A stretch of DNA of 64,000 bases from Kiritimatiellia bacterium (GCA_012103575.1 WLWN01000001.1:759792-823791), one strand, 5' to 3'; counted from the first letter of the stretch, positions 48,210 through 59,009 are shown. Notes: generated by a model from the letters alone, not told the origin. Program-made: numbers and translations.

Positions 48210-49257
48210 ATGAAAGAATCTATGAAAATGTCGGTCCTGCCGGTAGAAGCGTATACTTCTCAAGAGTGGTTTGACTGTGAACAAGAGTTTATCTTTTCGC
48301 GAACCTGGGCGTTGGCAGGTCTTGCTGAGGACGTGTATGAGCCGCGGCAATATGTTACCGTGCAGGCGGGCCTCAATAATCTTTTCATTGTTATGGGTCG
48401 TGATCGACGTCTGCGCGCTTTTCACAATCTTTGTCGTCACCGCGGCACACAGCTTTTGCGCGCGGTGGGTAAGACACACAAAGCGATTACGTGTCCGTAT
48501 CATGACTGGACATATGATCTTGAAGGCAAGCTGATTTCAGTGCCCGATGAGAATCGGCAATTTCCTGGTATCGATAAATCATGTCTTGGACTTAAACCCT
48601 GTTCGATTGATATTTGGCGAGGTATGCTTTTTGTGCATCCGGACCCAAACATAGGATCTATCATGGAATGGTTTGGAGGCTTGGATAACCCAGTTGGCCC
48701 CCTATGATCCAGCTGAGCTATATGAATACCCTGAGGGCAAGATAGTTAAAACAATCAAGGCAAACTGGAAGATTGTAGCCGAGAACTTCATGGATGGCTA
48801 TCATCTTGCCCATCTTCATTCTGGGACGTTGGCTATGTACGACCACTCGAAGATAGAATATGGGTTTGTCGGATCTCATTTCGTTTTTTGGGAACCGTGT
48901 GCCCCGCATTATCTAGAAAATATCGAGCAGAATACCCCGTTTCGGTTAATCGATCCTAGTCCGCCGGAACGTCTTGGGGCTTATGTTCCCATGCTTTTTC
49001 CCGGTATTGGTCTATCAGAAAGTGAATCAAGCTGGAGCACATTCCACATCAAACCTGTTGTACCGGACTCTTCCATTGTTGAGATGCGTTCGAAGTTTTC
49101 TGCTAAAGACTACAGCGCGTTCAAAAAGCAGGAGAAACGGTCCGCTCGGTTCTGGAATAGTCACATTGTCGCGAAGTTTGAAGGAGATTCGCCTACAGAT
49201 CCCATGGCCAGCGACGATTTTATGGAGGAGGACGTTTATGCCTGCGAACAGCAGTAG
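48210..49257 (+). pseudogene. Rieske [2Fe-2S] ring-hydroxylating-type oxygenase alpha subunit, one frameshift
   Basis: The first 160 residues include the Rieske cluster motifs CRHRGTQLL and CPYHDWTYDLEGKL. The frame breaks at about 48682 where one extra A in GATAACCC changes frame; the next frame resumes TQLAPYDPAELYEYPEGK and carries the mononuclear iron motif ENFMDGYHLAHLH with the bridging Asp. The length of about 350 residues fits the family of Rieske oxygenases acting on aromatic rings, betaine or carnitine. The reductase remnant follows at once. With one indel only, a recent inactivation or a sequencing error are both possible, but the decayed reductase supports real loss. Confidence 0.87.
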
Positions 49258-49379
49258 AAATCCCTGATATCTCCCCACTTTAAGCATGGGCCTTCATCCA
49301 AATTAGCGTTTCCCATATACTCTCTTCCCCCCTCCTTCTGGTCAACATTCAAGCCGTGGTGTACAAGCCGAATCAATAC

Positions 49380-49770
49380 GAAGGCGATTGAGGATCACAT
49401 TATAGGCTATCCTCCATATGCCCAAGATGCTCAGCACTATATCTATGGTCGGGGGATGAATACCACGGTTAAGAGCGCCCTCATAGGGCTGGATGTTCCG
49501 GCCAACCGTATTCATATGGAAAGCTATGGGGAGACGGTGAAGGTACGTGACATAGGGAAAGACACTCTTATCCGCGATGATAGACTCTGGATTAACGCCA
49601 CCTTATTCCTGTCAGGCAGGGGTATGTTCTGTCGAGCTCAGCTTGTTGAAGGAAAAGTTCACATGCATGCCCGTATGGCGCTTGAAGACGAAGATATCAA
49701 GCGTGGAATTATTCTAACGTGCCAATCTATACCAACGACAGAAAAACTCGCGTTTGTTTTTGATCCATGA
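49380..49770 (+). pseudogene. C-terminal remnant of the Rieske partner reductase (FNR/2Fe-2S type)
   Basis: After a start-like MPANSSRNP overlapping the oxygenase end (49237-49266), most of the flavin domain is missing. The readable part has the NAD-domain end (YGRGMNTTVKSALIGL, PANRIHMESYGE) and then, without the CxxxxCxxC loop, the last ferredoxin segment FCRAQLVEGKVHMHA with LTCQSIPTTEKLAFVFD. PaaE/GbcB-type reductases have this order (flavin, NAD, C-terminal ferredoxin) and pass electrons to Rieske oxygenases. At least two internal deletions are needed to explain the sequence, so it cannot function. Confidence 0.8.
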
Positions 49771-49910
49771 TAAAGCTTTTCGGTGTTTTTCCGTCAGTCA
49801 CGCTGATTTGAGGCAGATCGTCTTTAAATATTCCCGAATTACAATGCGACCTGTTTTCATGCACAATAGTCTATGAGAAATATCTATATAAAATCGGTTA
49901 TAGACTGTAT

Positions 49911-51451
49911 CCTGAATTCGTCAGCTATCGCTTCGGAAGGCGTTTTGGGGCTCAAAAGTTGAAAACTTTTTCCTTGAGATGCTCGCTTTTGGGCGGATTG
50001 GGACCGGCAAGTATCACCCTGATGAATTTTTTGAGCGTACAGGTCAGATTCACTCTGATTTGACCATTTTGGGGCGTAGGCCTCCTTGGGCAGTCGCCTT
50101 AGAGTATTGTTAAAGGTGCACGGAGGGCTATGCGAAGGAATGGGCAATATCTTGTATCACTTCAAACCAGCGACAACGCTTGCCAAAGTGAAGTTCAATT
50201 CGTCCGGCGTGGCGGACCAATCGAACCGCGCAATAGGTTGAAGGCCACCATGGCGCATAACAGAATAATCTTATTGGCACAGAGTCTCCCCAAAGGCAAT
50301 CGCTCAACATCAAGATCGCTTTTGAGTTCACTGTGGTACTGCTCGCTGGGGCCATGTCCATGATAGAGATCTAGCACCGTCTTGGCACGACAAGAGAGGT
50401 TCGTCTACCAGGTGTTTACCTCAAGTTTAGGAACCAGAAGTTTCTGACCATCGATATCGATGGTGCGTTCAATCACTTCGAAGGCCACCGGGACACAAGG
50501 GTGGTTTTGGTCACCACCGGGATGGAAATGATCGAAAAAGCCTGTGTAAACGTTCTTGCCTTCACGACTGTCTTGTTTGTCTCCAACTCGGCGTGCAAGG
50601 GCCAGCATTTGTTCAGGACATTCGCGGCGAGGATTTCGCTTTACGATAAGATAATGATCCCCAAAAGCGTCGAAGTTATCGGCCACAGCGCTGCCACTAT
50701 CAAGCCGAAGCAAACATTTTCCACCCAGGCCCAGGGTTTGGAGCGTTTCAACGCTGCGGGCAATAAACGCGGTCGTTCCCGACTGACAATGTTGTTTACC
50801 GGGTCGAAGTTCGCACTCAAGCATGTGGCCTTGAGTGCCCACATAGGCAAATATCGGGGCGTAACCATCATGGCCCTTCTAGGTGTAGGAAACGCCTTCT
50901 TTCGAAGAGCCTGAGTGATCCAAAGGGCTCACATCGATATCGACGGGAACAAGATCAAGTCCTTCGACATCTATCTAGCCAAAGGGGCCCGAGGAAAAAA
51001 GTTCGGTGTTGAGTTTGCGTAGCCCCACATGGGTTCTGGCTGGGGGCAGGTCGTCGAAACGACGTCGGAACACCAGCTCAGAGGCTACCTTTTTAACTCC
51101 AAAGGCATTCATAAAAATCTCATCACCCCGGTACAGGTCGATATCATTGAAATCGGTTCGACCGTTGCAAAGTAAGCCGATCTGGGTAAGGAGGATCTCC
51201 CGATCAGAGATCGCATCGGAGCGGCGTGGTTGAAAATTGGAGGGAAGAATCCGTTGAGCATGATCCTCAAGCAGCAGGCCGCAAAGATGATTTCCGCTTG
51301 TGCTGTTGAGTTCGCCCTTGCCAGTCTTTATTTTATATTGTTTCATATACACACCTGTTGGGGTGGGGTTGTTTGTTTGAATACGGGTATCCTCCCCGCT
51401 TTAGCCCAACAGGTAATGAAAAATCATCAGATTTTATCTGACGGATTCAGG
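49911..51451 (-). mobile_element. IS1380-family element, copy C
   Basis: The ends are CCTGAATTCGTCAG (one mismatch) at 49911 and CTGACGGATTCAGG to 51451. No target duplication is seen (TGTAT left, TTATT right). It shares with copy B the 104-bp deletion between ATTGCGCGGT repeats (near 50235) and with all copies the amber codon (near 50885). Unlike the others it lacks the 13-bp duplication near 51095, so its N-terminal frame runs on (MNAFGVKKVASELVF) until a private TAG near 50975. It lies just upstream of the histidine kinase gene and may affect its promoter. Confidence 0.92.
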
Positions 51452-51599
51452 TTATTCAAAAATTCGAAACTTCTTTTCTTCTTATTTTTGACATTTGGAT
51501 TTGGGTCATTAGAGTTTGTCTCGGAGTTCGATATTCGGATTCTGGGCGCGGCTTTGCCGCGGCAGCTTACTCCTAACTAACAGCTTAGGATTAGATTCT

Positions 51600-52793
51600 A
51601 TGAAATCGGGATTTTTTGACAAACTAATTAATCGCTTGGATAAACTGGATGCAGGAAGTTTGCAGACTCAATTCCTTCGCCTCGCCGGGGATAAGGGGTT
51701 GTTGGAAACCATCTTTCATGCTATCCAGGAGGGCATTATTGTGCTCAACGACAAAGGCCGGGTAACCTATGCAAATCGTGCAGCAGAAAAACTGTTTGGA
51801 TTTTCTTTAGAAGCGATCGTAGATCAACCCATCCAACGATATCTAAAGGATATCGATTGGGACCTTGTCATGGATCTAGACGAAAACGAGTGGTCTCGAC
51901 TCGTCAGCCGAGAAATTGAAATATCCTATCCCGTGCATCGATTTATCAGTTTTTACCTCGTCCCCCTCTCTGTTGTTGAAGAAGGAGAGAACGGCGCTGT
52001 AGTCATTCTCCGAGACATAACACGTGACCGGGTTATGGAAGCGCACAATTTAGAATCAGAGCGGTTACAGGCGATTACCTTGTTAGCCGCGGGGGTGGCT
52101 CATGAAATCGGGAATCCGCTCAATTCGTTAACCATCCATTTACAATTGATCACGAGAGAAATTAAGTCCTTGGCCTCCAAGGAACAAGCGAATTTATCGG
52201 AACTTGTGGATATTGCACAACAAGAAGTCCATCGACTTGATCAAATCATTCATCAATTTCTTCGAGCGGTTCGCCCACAAGTCCCGCAATTAGAATTCGC
52301 GAATTTGAGCGATTTGATTGGCGAGACATTAACGTTCATGAAATACGAAATAGAAGATCGCGGTATTTTGGTAGAGGTTGAAACACCCGAACAGATACCT
52401 CTCCTAAAGATAGACAAGGCACAAGTAAAACAGGCATTCTTTAATGGTGTGAAAAACGCTGTACAAGCGATGTCGACGGGAGGCCTTTTAAAGGTTTCCG
52501 TCTCGGTTACGAATCGATTTGTTTGCGTTTCCATACAAGATACGGGTCCAGGTATTCCGGCCGAAGAACTGGGGAATATTTTTGAGCCGTATCATACAAC
52601 AAAGGCTGAAGGAACCGGTTTAGGGCTGATGATTGTTCAGCGTATTATGCGTGATCATGGCGGAGAAATTGAGATCGACAGCACACCGAATAAAGGAACA
52701 CAACTCTCGCTCTATTTTATGCGTAAGGATCAGCGGATACGATTACTCAAAGCTCCGCATTCGACCCAGAAAAAAACAAAGAAAACATCATGA
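51600..52793 (+). CDS. NtrB-type sensor histidine kinase with PAS domain
   Basis: About 397 residues from ATG 51600, no membrane segment, so cytoplasmic. A PAS domain (about 35-135, FHAIQEGIIVLNDKGRVTYA) is followed by the dimerisation helix with the phospho-acceptor His in AAGVAHEIGNPLNSL (near residue 167). The ATPase domain has the N box FFNGVKNAVQAM and the G boxes DTGPGIPAEEL and GTGLGLMIVQ. It would phosphorylate the overlapping response regulator. The stop overlaps the start of that gene (ATGA), so the two are translationally coupled. The IS1380 copy C ends about 150 bases upstream. Signal unknown. Confidence 0.92.
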   Translation: MKSGFFDKLINRLDKLDAGSLQTQFLRLAGDKGLLETIFHAIQEGIIVLNDKGRVTYANRAAEKLFGFSLEAIVDQPIQRYLKDIDWDLVMDLDENEWSRLVSREIEISYPVHRFISFYLVPLSVVEEGENGAVVILRDITRDRVMEAHNLESERLQAITLLAAGVAHEIGNPLNSLTIHLQLITREIKSLASKEQANLSELVDIAQQEVHRLDQIIHQFLRAVRPQVPQLEFANLSDLIGETLTFMKYEIEDRGILVEVETPEQIPLLKIDKAQVKQAFFNGVKNAVQAMSTGGLLKVSVSVTNRFVCVSIQDTGPGIPAEELGNIFEPYHTTKAEGTGLGLMIVQRIMRDHGGEIEIDSTPNKGTQLSLYFMRKDQRIRLLKAPHSTQKKTKKTS

Positions 52794-54160
52794 AAAAACC
52801 TGTAATACTCATTGTCGACGACGAAAAAAACACGCGTGAAGGACTCCATCGAGCCTTGCGCAGAAGCTATGATGTACTCGTCACCGAAACAGGTCAACAG
52901 GCGCTAGACCTTCTAAGCGATCGCTATGTAGACATCGTACTCAGCGATGTTCGCATGCCGGTTATGGATGGGATCACGCTTATGAAACGTATTCTTGCTC
53001 GAACCCCACAACCGATTTGCATTCTCCTTACCGCGTACGGGAATGTTGATACCGCCGTAGAAGCCATGAAACAGGGGGCCTATGACTTCTTAACAAAACC
53101 CGTCAACCTGGATCGGCTAGATTTATTGTTAAAGCGCGCCCTGCAAACACGCGATATGGCCTCGGAAAACAAACGGTTACAGGAACAATTGGATGTGAAG
53201 TTTGGGCTTGAAAACATTATTGGGCAGTCCGCAGCCATGGGTGAAGTGTTTGATATGGTAAAACAGGTCGCCACCTCCAAGACAACCATTTTGATTGAAG
53301 GAGAAAGCGGTACAGGCAAGGAGTTAGTGGCGAATGCCATTCACCAACTGAGTCCTAGACATCAAAGTCCTTTTGTCCCAGTACACTGTGCGGCCTTGTC
53401 AGAAACGTTGCTAGAAAGTGAATTGTTTGGACATGAAAGAGGTTCTTTCACAGGGGCCACAGAACGACGCCAAGGCCGTTTTGAATTGGCGGATGGTGGG
53501 ACACTGTTTCTCGATGAAATCGGAGAGGTTGACTCAAGTGTGCAGGTAAAAATGCTACGGGTCTTAGAGGAGCGAAGCTTTGAGCGGGTCGGAGGACAAA
53601 AGACCATAGACGTTGACGTGCGCATTGTTACAGCCACAAATAAAAATTTGAAACAACTCGTGGATCAACAGATTTTTAGAGAAGACCTATTTTACCGGTT
53701 GCATGTTGTTGTTATCCGCATCCCGCCCTTACGCGAACGGGTTAGCGACATTCCTTTACTAATCCAACACTTTATCAAAGAGTTTAACAAAGAGAATAAT
53801 AAGCACATTGAAGGGGTCACCACGGATACAGCGGAAATGTTGATGGCCTATACATGGCCTGGAAACATTCGCGAATTAAGAAATGCGATTGAACGAATGG
53901 TTGTGTTGACCCGGTCTGATCGATTAAGTGTCCCCGATGTTCCCAGCACTATCAAAGAAGGAGCCGATTATCGGGTTGGCCCTAAAAACATGCCTGAAAT
54001 GTCTTTGGAAGAAGCCGAAAAAGATCTGATTATTAACGCCTTGAAAAAATATAATGGCAACCGGACAAAGGCCGCTGAACAATTAGGGATCAGCCGACGA
54101 ACATTACACAGAAAACTCAACGAATACAGCTTGAAAGAAGAAAAGACGGATACATCGTAA
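52790..54160 (+). CDS. NtrC/AtoC-type sigma-54-dependent response regulator
   Basis: 456 residues in the classic three-domain order. The receiver domain has the phosphorylation site DIVLSDVRMP (Asp near residue 53) and acidic patch VDDEKN. The AAA+ domain has Walker A GESGTGKEL (near 172), the sigma-54 loop GSFTGA (near 218; most relatives have GAFTGA) and Walker B GGTLFLDEIGE. The C-terminal Fis-type HTH (NRTKAAEQLGISRRTLHRKL) binds enhancers. It activates sigma-54 promoters when phosphorylated by the adjacent kinase. Ser for Ala in the loop is seen in some active members. Targets are not visible. Confidence 0.94.
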   Translation: MKKPVILIVDDEKNTREGLHRALRRSYDVLVTETGQQALDLLSDRYVDIVLSDVRMPVMDGITLMKRILARTPQPICILLTAYGNVDTAVEAMKQGAYDFLTKPVNLDRLDLLLKRALQTRDMASENKRLQEQLDVKFGLENIIGQSAAMGEVFDMVKQVATSKTTILIEGESGTGKELVANAIHQLSPRHQSPFVPVHCAALSETLLESELFGHERGSFTGATERRQGRFELADGGTLFLDEIGEVDSSVQVKMLRVLEERSFERVGGQKTIDVDVRIVTATNKNLKQLVDQQIFREDLFYRLHVVVIRIPPLRERVSDIPLLIQHFIKEFNKENNKHIEGVTTDTAEMLMAYTWPGNIRELRNAIERMVVLTRSDRLSVPDVPSTIKEGADYRVGPKNMPEMSLEEAEKDLIINALKKYNGNRTKAAEQLGISRRTLHRKLNEYSLKEEKTDTS

Positions 54161-54517
54161 GATCATAATAAACCATCGGAAGGACTTTTGCTCGTGGCAA
54201 ACCTTTACGGAACAAAAATTTAAAATGCAGTCTATCAGTTAGATCTTGGCCGAGGGACAGAATGGATTAGGAGGACTCTTTATGAAAGATAGTAGTGCGT
54301 GTAACTTAACACAAATGTGGCTCATCTAACCTTTCCTGCTGGCTCCATTACCTTATGCCATTTTTTGTTGTCGTGCAGGCCGAGGCGGGAAAGAAACAAG
54401 TCGATCTCAATGCATTTCTTCTTTCCTCCGAAGATCCGCCGTCATGGCACTCAGATCATAATGAAACTATTTTGCATAGGCTTCGGACTTCATCAACAAT
54501 AGGGTCACTCTGCATCG
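54161..54517. other. Gene-poor stretch
   Basis: No convincing gene. A frame near 54360-54510 reads QAEAGKKQVDLNAFLLSSED, which looks protein-like but has no start and no recognised family; it may be a remnant. Confidence 0.4.
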
Positions 54518-54962
54518 CTATTCCTCCATAAGTTCTTCGGGGGTACAAATTAAGGGACATGCGTACCCTGCCCCTTCAATTAACATCTCGATCCGTTGCC
54601 GAAGCGCCGCATTTGCAAGATGCTTGCAGTTCCATGTCAGAAGATAATCAACCCCATTGACTGCAGCAACCGCAATATGAAGGGCATCTGCCGCTGCTTC
54701 TTCCTGAATGGGGCCCTCTGAAACGAGTTGCTCCGCAAGCGTTACCGAAGGGTCGCTTATTTCCAGAATGGGAAACTTTTCGATCGCGGTGATGCGCTTA
54801 CGGGAAGCTTCCTCAAGAACAAGCTCGGATGACAAGGATCTCGTCTCCCACCCATTGGCGAGTAACCTCCTGATGGGCTGCAATGACCATGTCCCGGCCA
54901 GGGCGGCTAGTCAAATAACTGACCACGCTTGTCTCTATATACACTTTTTCTCTCTGTTCCAT
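54518..54962 (-). pseudogene. PIN-domain toxin gene (VapC-like), one frameshift
   Basis: The minus strand starts at ATG 54962 with KVYIETSVVSYLTSRPGRD, the N-terminal Asp/Glu-type strand of a PIN-family group, and VIAAHQEVTRQW. A one-base change near 54850 moves the frame, which continues ETRSLSSELVLEEA, AAADALHIAVAAVNG and the conserved DYLLTWNCKHLAN with a closing ICTPEELMEE. The active-site acidic residues of PIN RNases are spread over both frames, so the product is broken. No partner antitoxin gene is recognisable upstream. The single indel could be an assembly error; otherwise the toxin is dead. Confidence 0.8.
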
Positions 54963-55090
54963 ATTAGTCAGTATAGCAATTTTTCATCCTAGATACGGGT
55001 ATAGGACAAATTTATTAGGATACCGAGACTCCCGGCGGTATGGATTCAAAAAACTCATAAAAGTCAGTTTATATGAGCTAAACAGATACA

Positions 55091-56747
55091 CCTGAATCCG
55101 TCAGATAAAATCTGACGATTTTTCATTACCTGTTGGGCTAAAGCGGGGAGCATACCCGTATTCAAACAAACAACCCCACCCCAACAGGTGTGTATATGAA
55201 ACAATATAAAATAAAGACTGGCAAGGGCGAACTCAACAGCACAAGCGGAAATCATCTTTGCGACCTGCTGCTTGAGGATCATGCTCAACGGATTCTTCCC
55301 TCCAATTTTCAACCACGCCGCTCCGATGCGATCTCTGATCGGGAGATCCTCCTTACCCAGATCGGCTTACTTTGCAACGGTCGAACCGATTTCAATGATA
55401 TCGACCTGTACCGGGGTGATGAGATTTTTATGAATGCCTTTGGACTTAAAAAGGGGAGTTAAAAAGGTAGCCTCTGAGCCGATGTTCCGACGTCGTTTCG
55501 ACGACCTGCCCCCAGCCAGAACCCATGTGGGGCTACGCAAACTCAACACCGAACTTCTTTCCTCGGGCCCCTTTGGCTACGTAGATGTCGAAGGGCTTGA
55601 TCTTGTTCCCGTCGATATCGATGTGAGCCCTTTGGATCACTCAGGCTCTTCGAAAGAAGGCGTTTCCTACACCTAGAAGGGCCATGATGGTTACGCCCTG
55701 ATATTTGCCTATGTGGGCACTCAAGGCCACATGCTTGAGTGCGAACTTCGACCCGGTAAACAACATTGTCAGTCGGGAACGACCGCGTTTATTGCCCGTA
55801 GCGTTGAAACGCTCCAAACCCTGGGCCTGGGTGGAAAATGTTTGCTTCGGCTTGATAGTGGCAACGCTGCGGCCGATAACTTCGACGCTTTTGGGGATCA
55901 TTATCTTATCGTAAAGCGAAATCCTCGCCGCGAATGTCCTGAACAAATGCTGGCCCTTGCACGCCGAGTTGGAGACAAACAAGACAGTCGTGAAGGCAAG
56001 AACGTTTACACAGGCTTTTTCGATCATTTCCATCCCGGTGGTGACCAAAACCGCCCTTGTGTCCCGGTGGCCTTCGAAGTGATTGAACGCACCATCGATA
56101 TCGATGGTCAGAAACTTCTGGTTCCTGAACTTGAGGTGAACACCTGGTGGACGAACCTCTCTTGTCGTGCCAAGACGGTGCTAGATCTCTATCATGGACA
56201 TGGCCCCAGCGAGCAGTACCACAGTGAACTCAAAAGCGATCTTGATGTTGAGCGATTGCCTTTGGGGAGACTCTGTGCCAATAAGATTATTCTGTTATGC
56301 GCCATGGTGGCCTTCAACCTATTGCGCGGTCTTGGCCAAGAGGTCATCAAACGGGCTGGGCTTGCCCCGCAGAAAATCAACATCCCGCGCTGGCGAATCA
56401 AAACGGTTCTCAAAAATATCGTTTATTGCGCGGTTCGATTGGTCCGCCACGCCGGACGAATTGAACTTCACTTTGGCAAGCGTTGTCGCTGGTTTGAAGT
56501 GATACAAGATATTGCCCATTCCTTCGCATAGCCCTCCGTGCACCTTTAACAATACTCTAAGGCGACTGCCTAAGGAGGCCTACGCCCCAAATGGTCAAAT
56601 CAGAGTGAATCTGACCTGTACGCTCAAAAAATTCATCAGGGTGATACTTGCCGGTCCCAATCCGCCCAAAAGCGAGCATCTCAAGGAAAAAGTTTTCAAC
56701 TTTTGAGCCCCAAAACGCCTTCCGAAGCGATAGCTGACGGATCCAGG
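55091..56747 (+). mobile_element. IS1380-family element, copy D (longest copy)
   Basis: The ends are CCTGAATCCGTCAG (55091) and CTGACGGATCCAGG (to 56747); the flanks ATACA and TATAA are similar but not a perfect duplication. The transposase reads from MKQYKIKTGKGELNST near 55196. A 13-bp tandem duplication near 55440 (GGACTTAAAAAGG next to GGAGTTAAAAAGG) shifts the frame. The next frame contains the first catalytic Asp region VPVDIDVSPLDHSGS and ends at amber codon TAG after SYT (55674). The third part (from about 55677 to 56531) has RLDSGNAAADN with the second Asp, YHGHGPSEQYHSELK with the Glu and the complete C-terminus. It alone keeps the 104 bp missing from copies B and C. Not autonomous unless recoding occurs. 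Confidence 0.92.
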
Positions 56748-56836
56748 TATAACTATTACGCAAAACAGTCAACCCGTTTTCAGGGAAATTTCGCCTTGTT
56801 TTTCGCCGATTTTGAACCGTAACTCAAAAAATAGTT

Positions 56837-57236
56837 AGAAAATTCGGGATTTCAGGTCCGCAGACTCGGGAAGTACATTCAAGATGCTGAATCGTCCGAG
56901 ATGTTGAACGATGTGACCTTGAGCGGAATCGCCGACCTTGGCGAATCAGACGCGGCCAAACTTCTAGCATGCCTCACTTCGGACCCAGCTGCTACGGAAG
57001 CTCTCCGGCCTCTTATGCTTCTTCGCGATCTCCCCGGAAAGGAGAGGTGGAAATCCGTCCTTGGAGAAACGTGTTCATCCGATGGATGGGAAGCCCTCAT
57101 GCACGCCGTGGGCAAGACACTCTGGCATCAATCCCAAGAGTCGACTGATTGTAGATGGATGAGGCTGTTTTGTGGAATCATGGCCGGCCGCATGAAGTTC
57201 GCACCCACTATGGAAGAGCTGAGCCTCCCCCGTTTT
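56837..57236 (+). pseudogene. Unrecognised protein gene fragment truncated by IS3
   Basis: A frame open from about 56837 (first ATG 56901) encodes GKYIQDAESSEMLNDVTLSG, SDAAKLLACLTSDPAATEALR, a short DLPGKERWKSVLGE helix and WHQSQESTDCRWMRLFCGIM. It looks like real, helical protein sequence, and then runs into the IS3 end at about 57237. The start is not clear and the 3' end is replaced by IS sequence, so it is a fragment. No family is recognised with confidence. Confidence 0.5.
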
Positions 57237-57238
57237 AA

Positions 57239-58696
57239 TAGACACCTGAGGAGCTCTTAATTTTCGTTATTACTTTTTCCTTCTTGCTACGTCCATAAGA
57301 ATCGTTGTCTTTTGCAGGGTCGTGTAAAACAGAGGAAAGCTCTGCTGAGGAGCAACTTTCCAAGGGATAAGACGACGATGCGACCATGGGTCGGGGCCGG
57401 GGCACTTTATCCCCGGCCTTTTCCTGTCGACCTATACGAGCATTTGATGCCTTAGAAAACCTTTGCGCTGTAGGCGCAATCCTGTTTTCGAGGTGGCTGT
57501 TTTGCTTAAATTCTAACGGGGAAAGTCCCTTGAGAGAGGTGTGGATTCGGTGCCGATTATAATAGATTTCGATGTAGCTAAACACCCGGCTTCGAGCCTG
57601 GGCTAAATCGGAGAACTCAATTCGGTCAAGGTCTTCACGCTTGAGGGTCCCAAAGAAAGATTCCATCGTTGCGTTCTCGTAGCAATGGCCTTTGGCGCTC
57701 ATGCTTTGGCCGATCTGTTTTTCACCCAGCAGGCTGTCGAACATGTTGCTGGCATATTCGCTGCCCCGGTCAGAGTCCACGATGAGTCCTTTCCTGCATT
57801 CTGATTGAGCCAGGGCCTGGTTAAGCGCGTCAACGACAAGTTCTGCTTCCATCGTTTGAGCCATCTTCCAGCCCACGATTTTTCGGCTGTACACATCAAG
57901 TACCGCCGCCAGATAAACCCACCCGATTCGCGTTCGAATATAGGTGATATCCATGGCCCACACTTGACTGACCCCCCTTATTTTAAGTCCTTTTATGAGG
58001 TTTGGGGCTATGGGGTCACCGGGAATGCTATCGGTTGTACGTGGGGGGTTTTCGACGCGGACAGATTCCGGCTAGACCCTCGATCCTCATCAAGCGTGCC
58101 ACTCGGTTTTCGCTGCAGGAAAAACCCTCTTTCTGTAATTGGAGGGTCACTCTTGTACTACCATAACGGCCTTGGTGTTCGCAGTACACTCGCTGAATTT
58201 CCTCCAGGAGTCTCGCATTTTCATGCGCCTGAGCCGAGGCCTTTTGATGGGCATAAAACCCGGATCGTTGGATTTGCATGGCTCGTGATAAAGCCTTGAT
58301 AGAAAATTCGTTGAGATGTGTTTTCATGAATTCATACCTCGGTTGGGTCCTTGGGCAAAAACGATCAAGGCTTTTTTGAAAATATCTCGCTGTTCACACA
58401 CATCCTGGAGTTCTCGGCGCAAACGACGGTTTTCGGCATCCACCTCGCTGGGTTTTTTGCTCTGGGGTATAGCCTTTGCATCTTTTTTTTGTAGATATTC
58501 TCGTTTCCAACGCGCCAGTAATCCAGGCCCTATTCCTAGTCCTCGAGCCACTTCACTGGCTCGTTTTCCTGTTTGAATCACTCGCCGGACTGCATCGTAT
58601 TTGAAATCTCGATCATAGTACCGGCAACCTTTTTTCTCTTGGTCATCTAATTTATTCATGCTGTGCATCCTAATTTATCAGCACTTCACGTGTCTA
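57239..58696 (-). mobile_element. IS3-family element with degraded transposase
   Basis: The ends TAGACACCTGAGGAGC (57239) and its inverse ...CACGTGTCTA (58696) bracket an OrfA/OrfB pair on the minus strand. OrfA (58668-58324) has the HTH YDRDFKYDAVRRVIQTGK, VARGLGIGPGLLARW. OrfB overlaps it by 4 bases and begins MKTHLNEFSIKALSRAM; a frame change near 58030 separates it from the integrase core with WAMDITYIRTRIGW (Asp), IVDSDRGSEYAS (Asp) and NATMESFFGTLKRE (Glu). OrfB is thus broken and also has an unusually long C-terminal tail ending in host-like sequence. Directly outside lie perfect 12-bp inverted repeats of the host (57221-57232 and 58703-58714). Confidence 0.88.
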
Positions 58697-59009
58697 TTTT
58701 TTCGGGGGAGGCTCAAGCAGGTCAAAGCGATTTTGTGCTATCCCGACCACGGCGACATGAAAAAGGTCCGTCCGTCTATACGTGCAGCAGAGATTTTGCT
58801 CGGAAGAGCCGCGGAAATGGCCTGACGTGTTCTGGAAGATCTGAATGGACGATACTCCGTGCATGCTCATGAATATCCCTGGCGCCGAGGTGCCACCCCA
58901 AATAGGCACAACGCCGATACATGTTACAGCGGTATAGAAAGGCTTATCAGGCATTGTCATGAGAGCCGAACGACTACAGGGACCGACGCGAAGTATGACA
59001 CAGTCTTTG
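58697..59009. other. Unresolved stretch between IS3 and the DUF5677-like remnant
   Basis: A minus-strand frame 59140-58694 (148 residues, ending EPPPKK) is open but matches nothing I recognise and overlaps the better supported plus-strand remnant at its start. The plus strand has stops in all frames. I cannot say which, if either, was coding. Confidence 0.35.
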
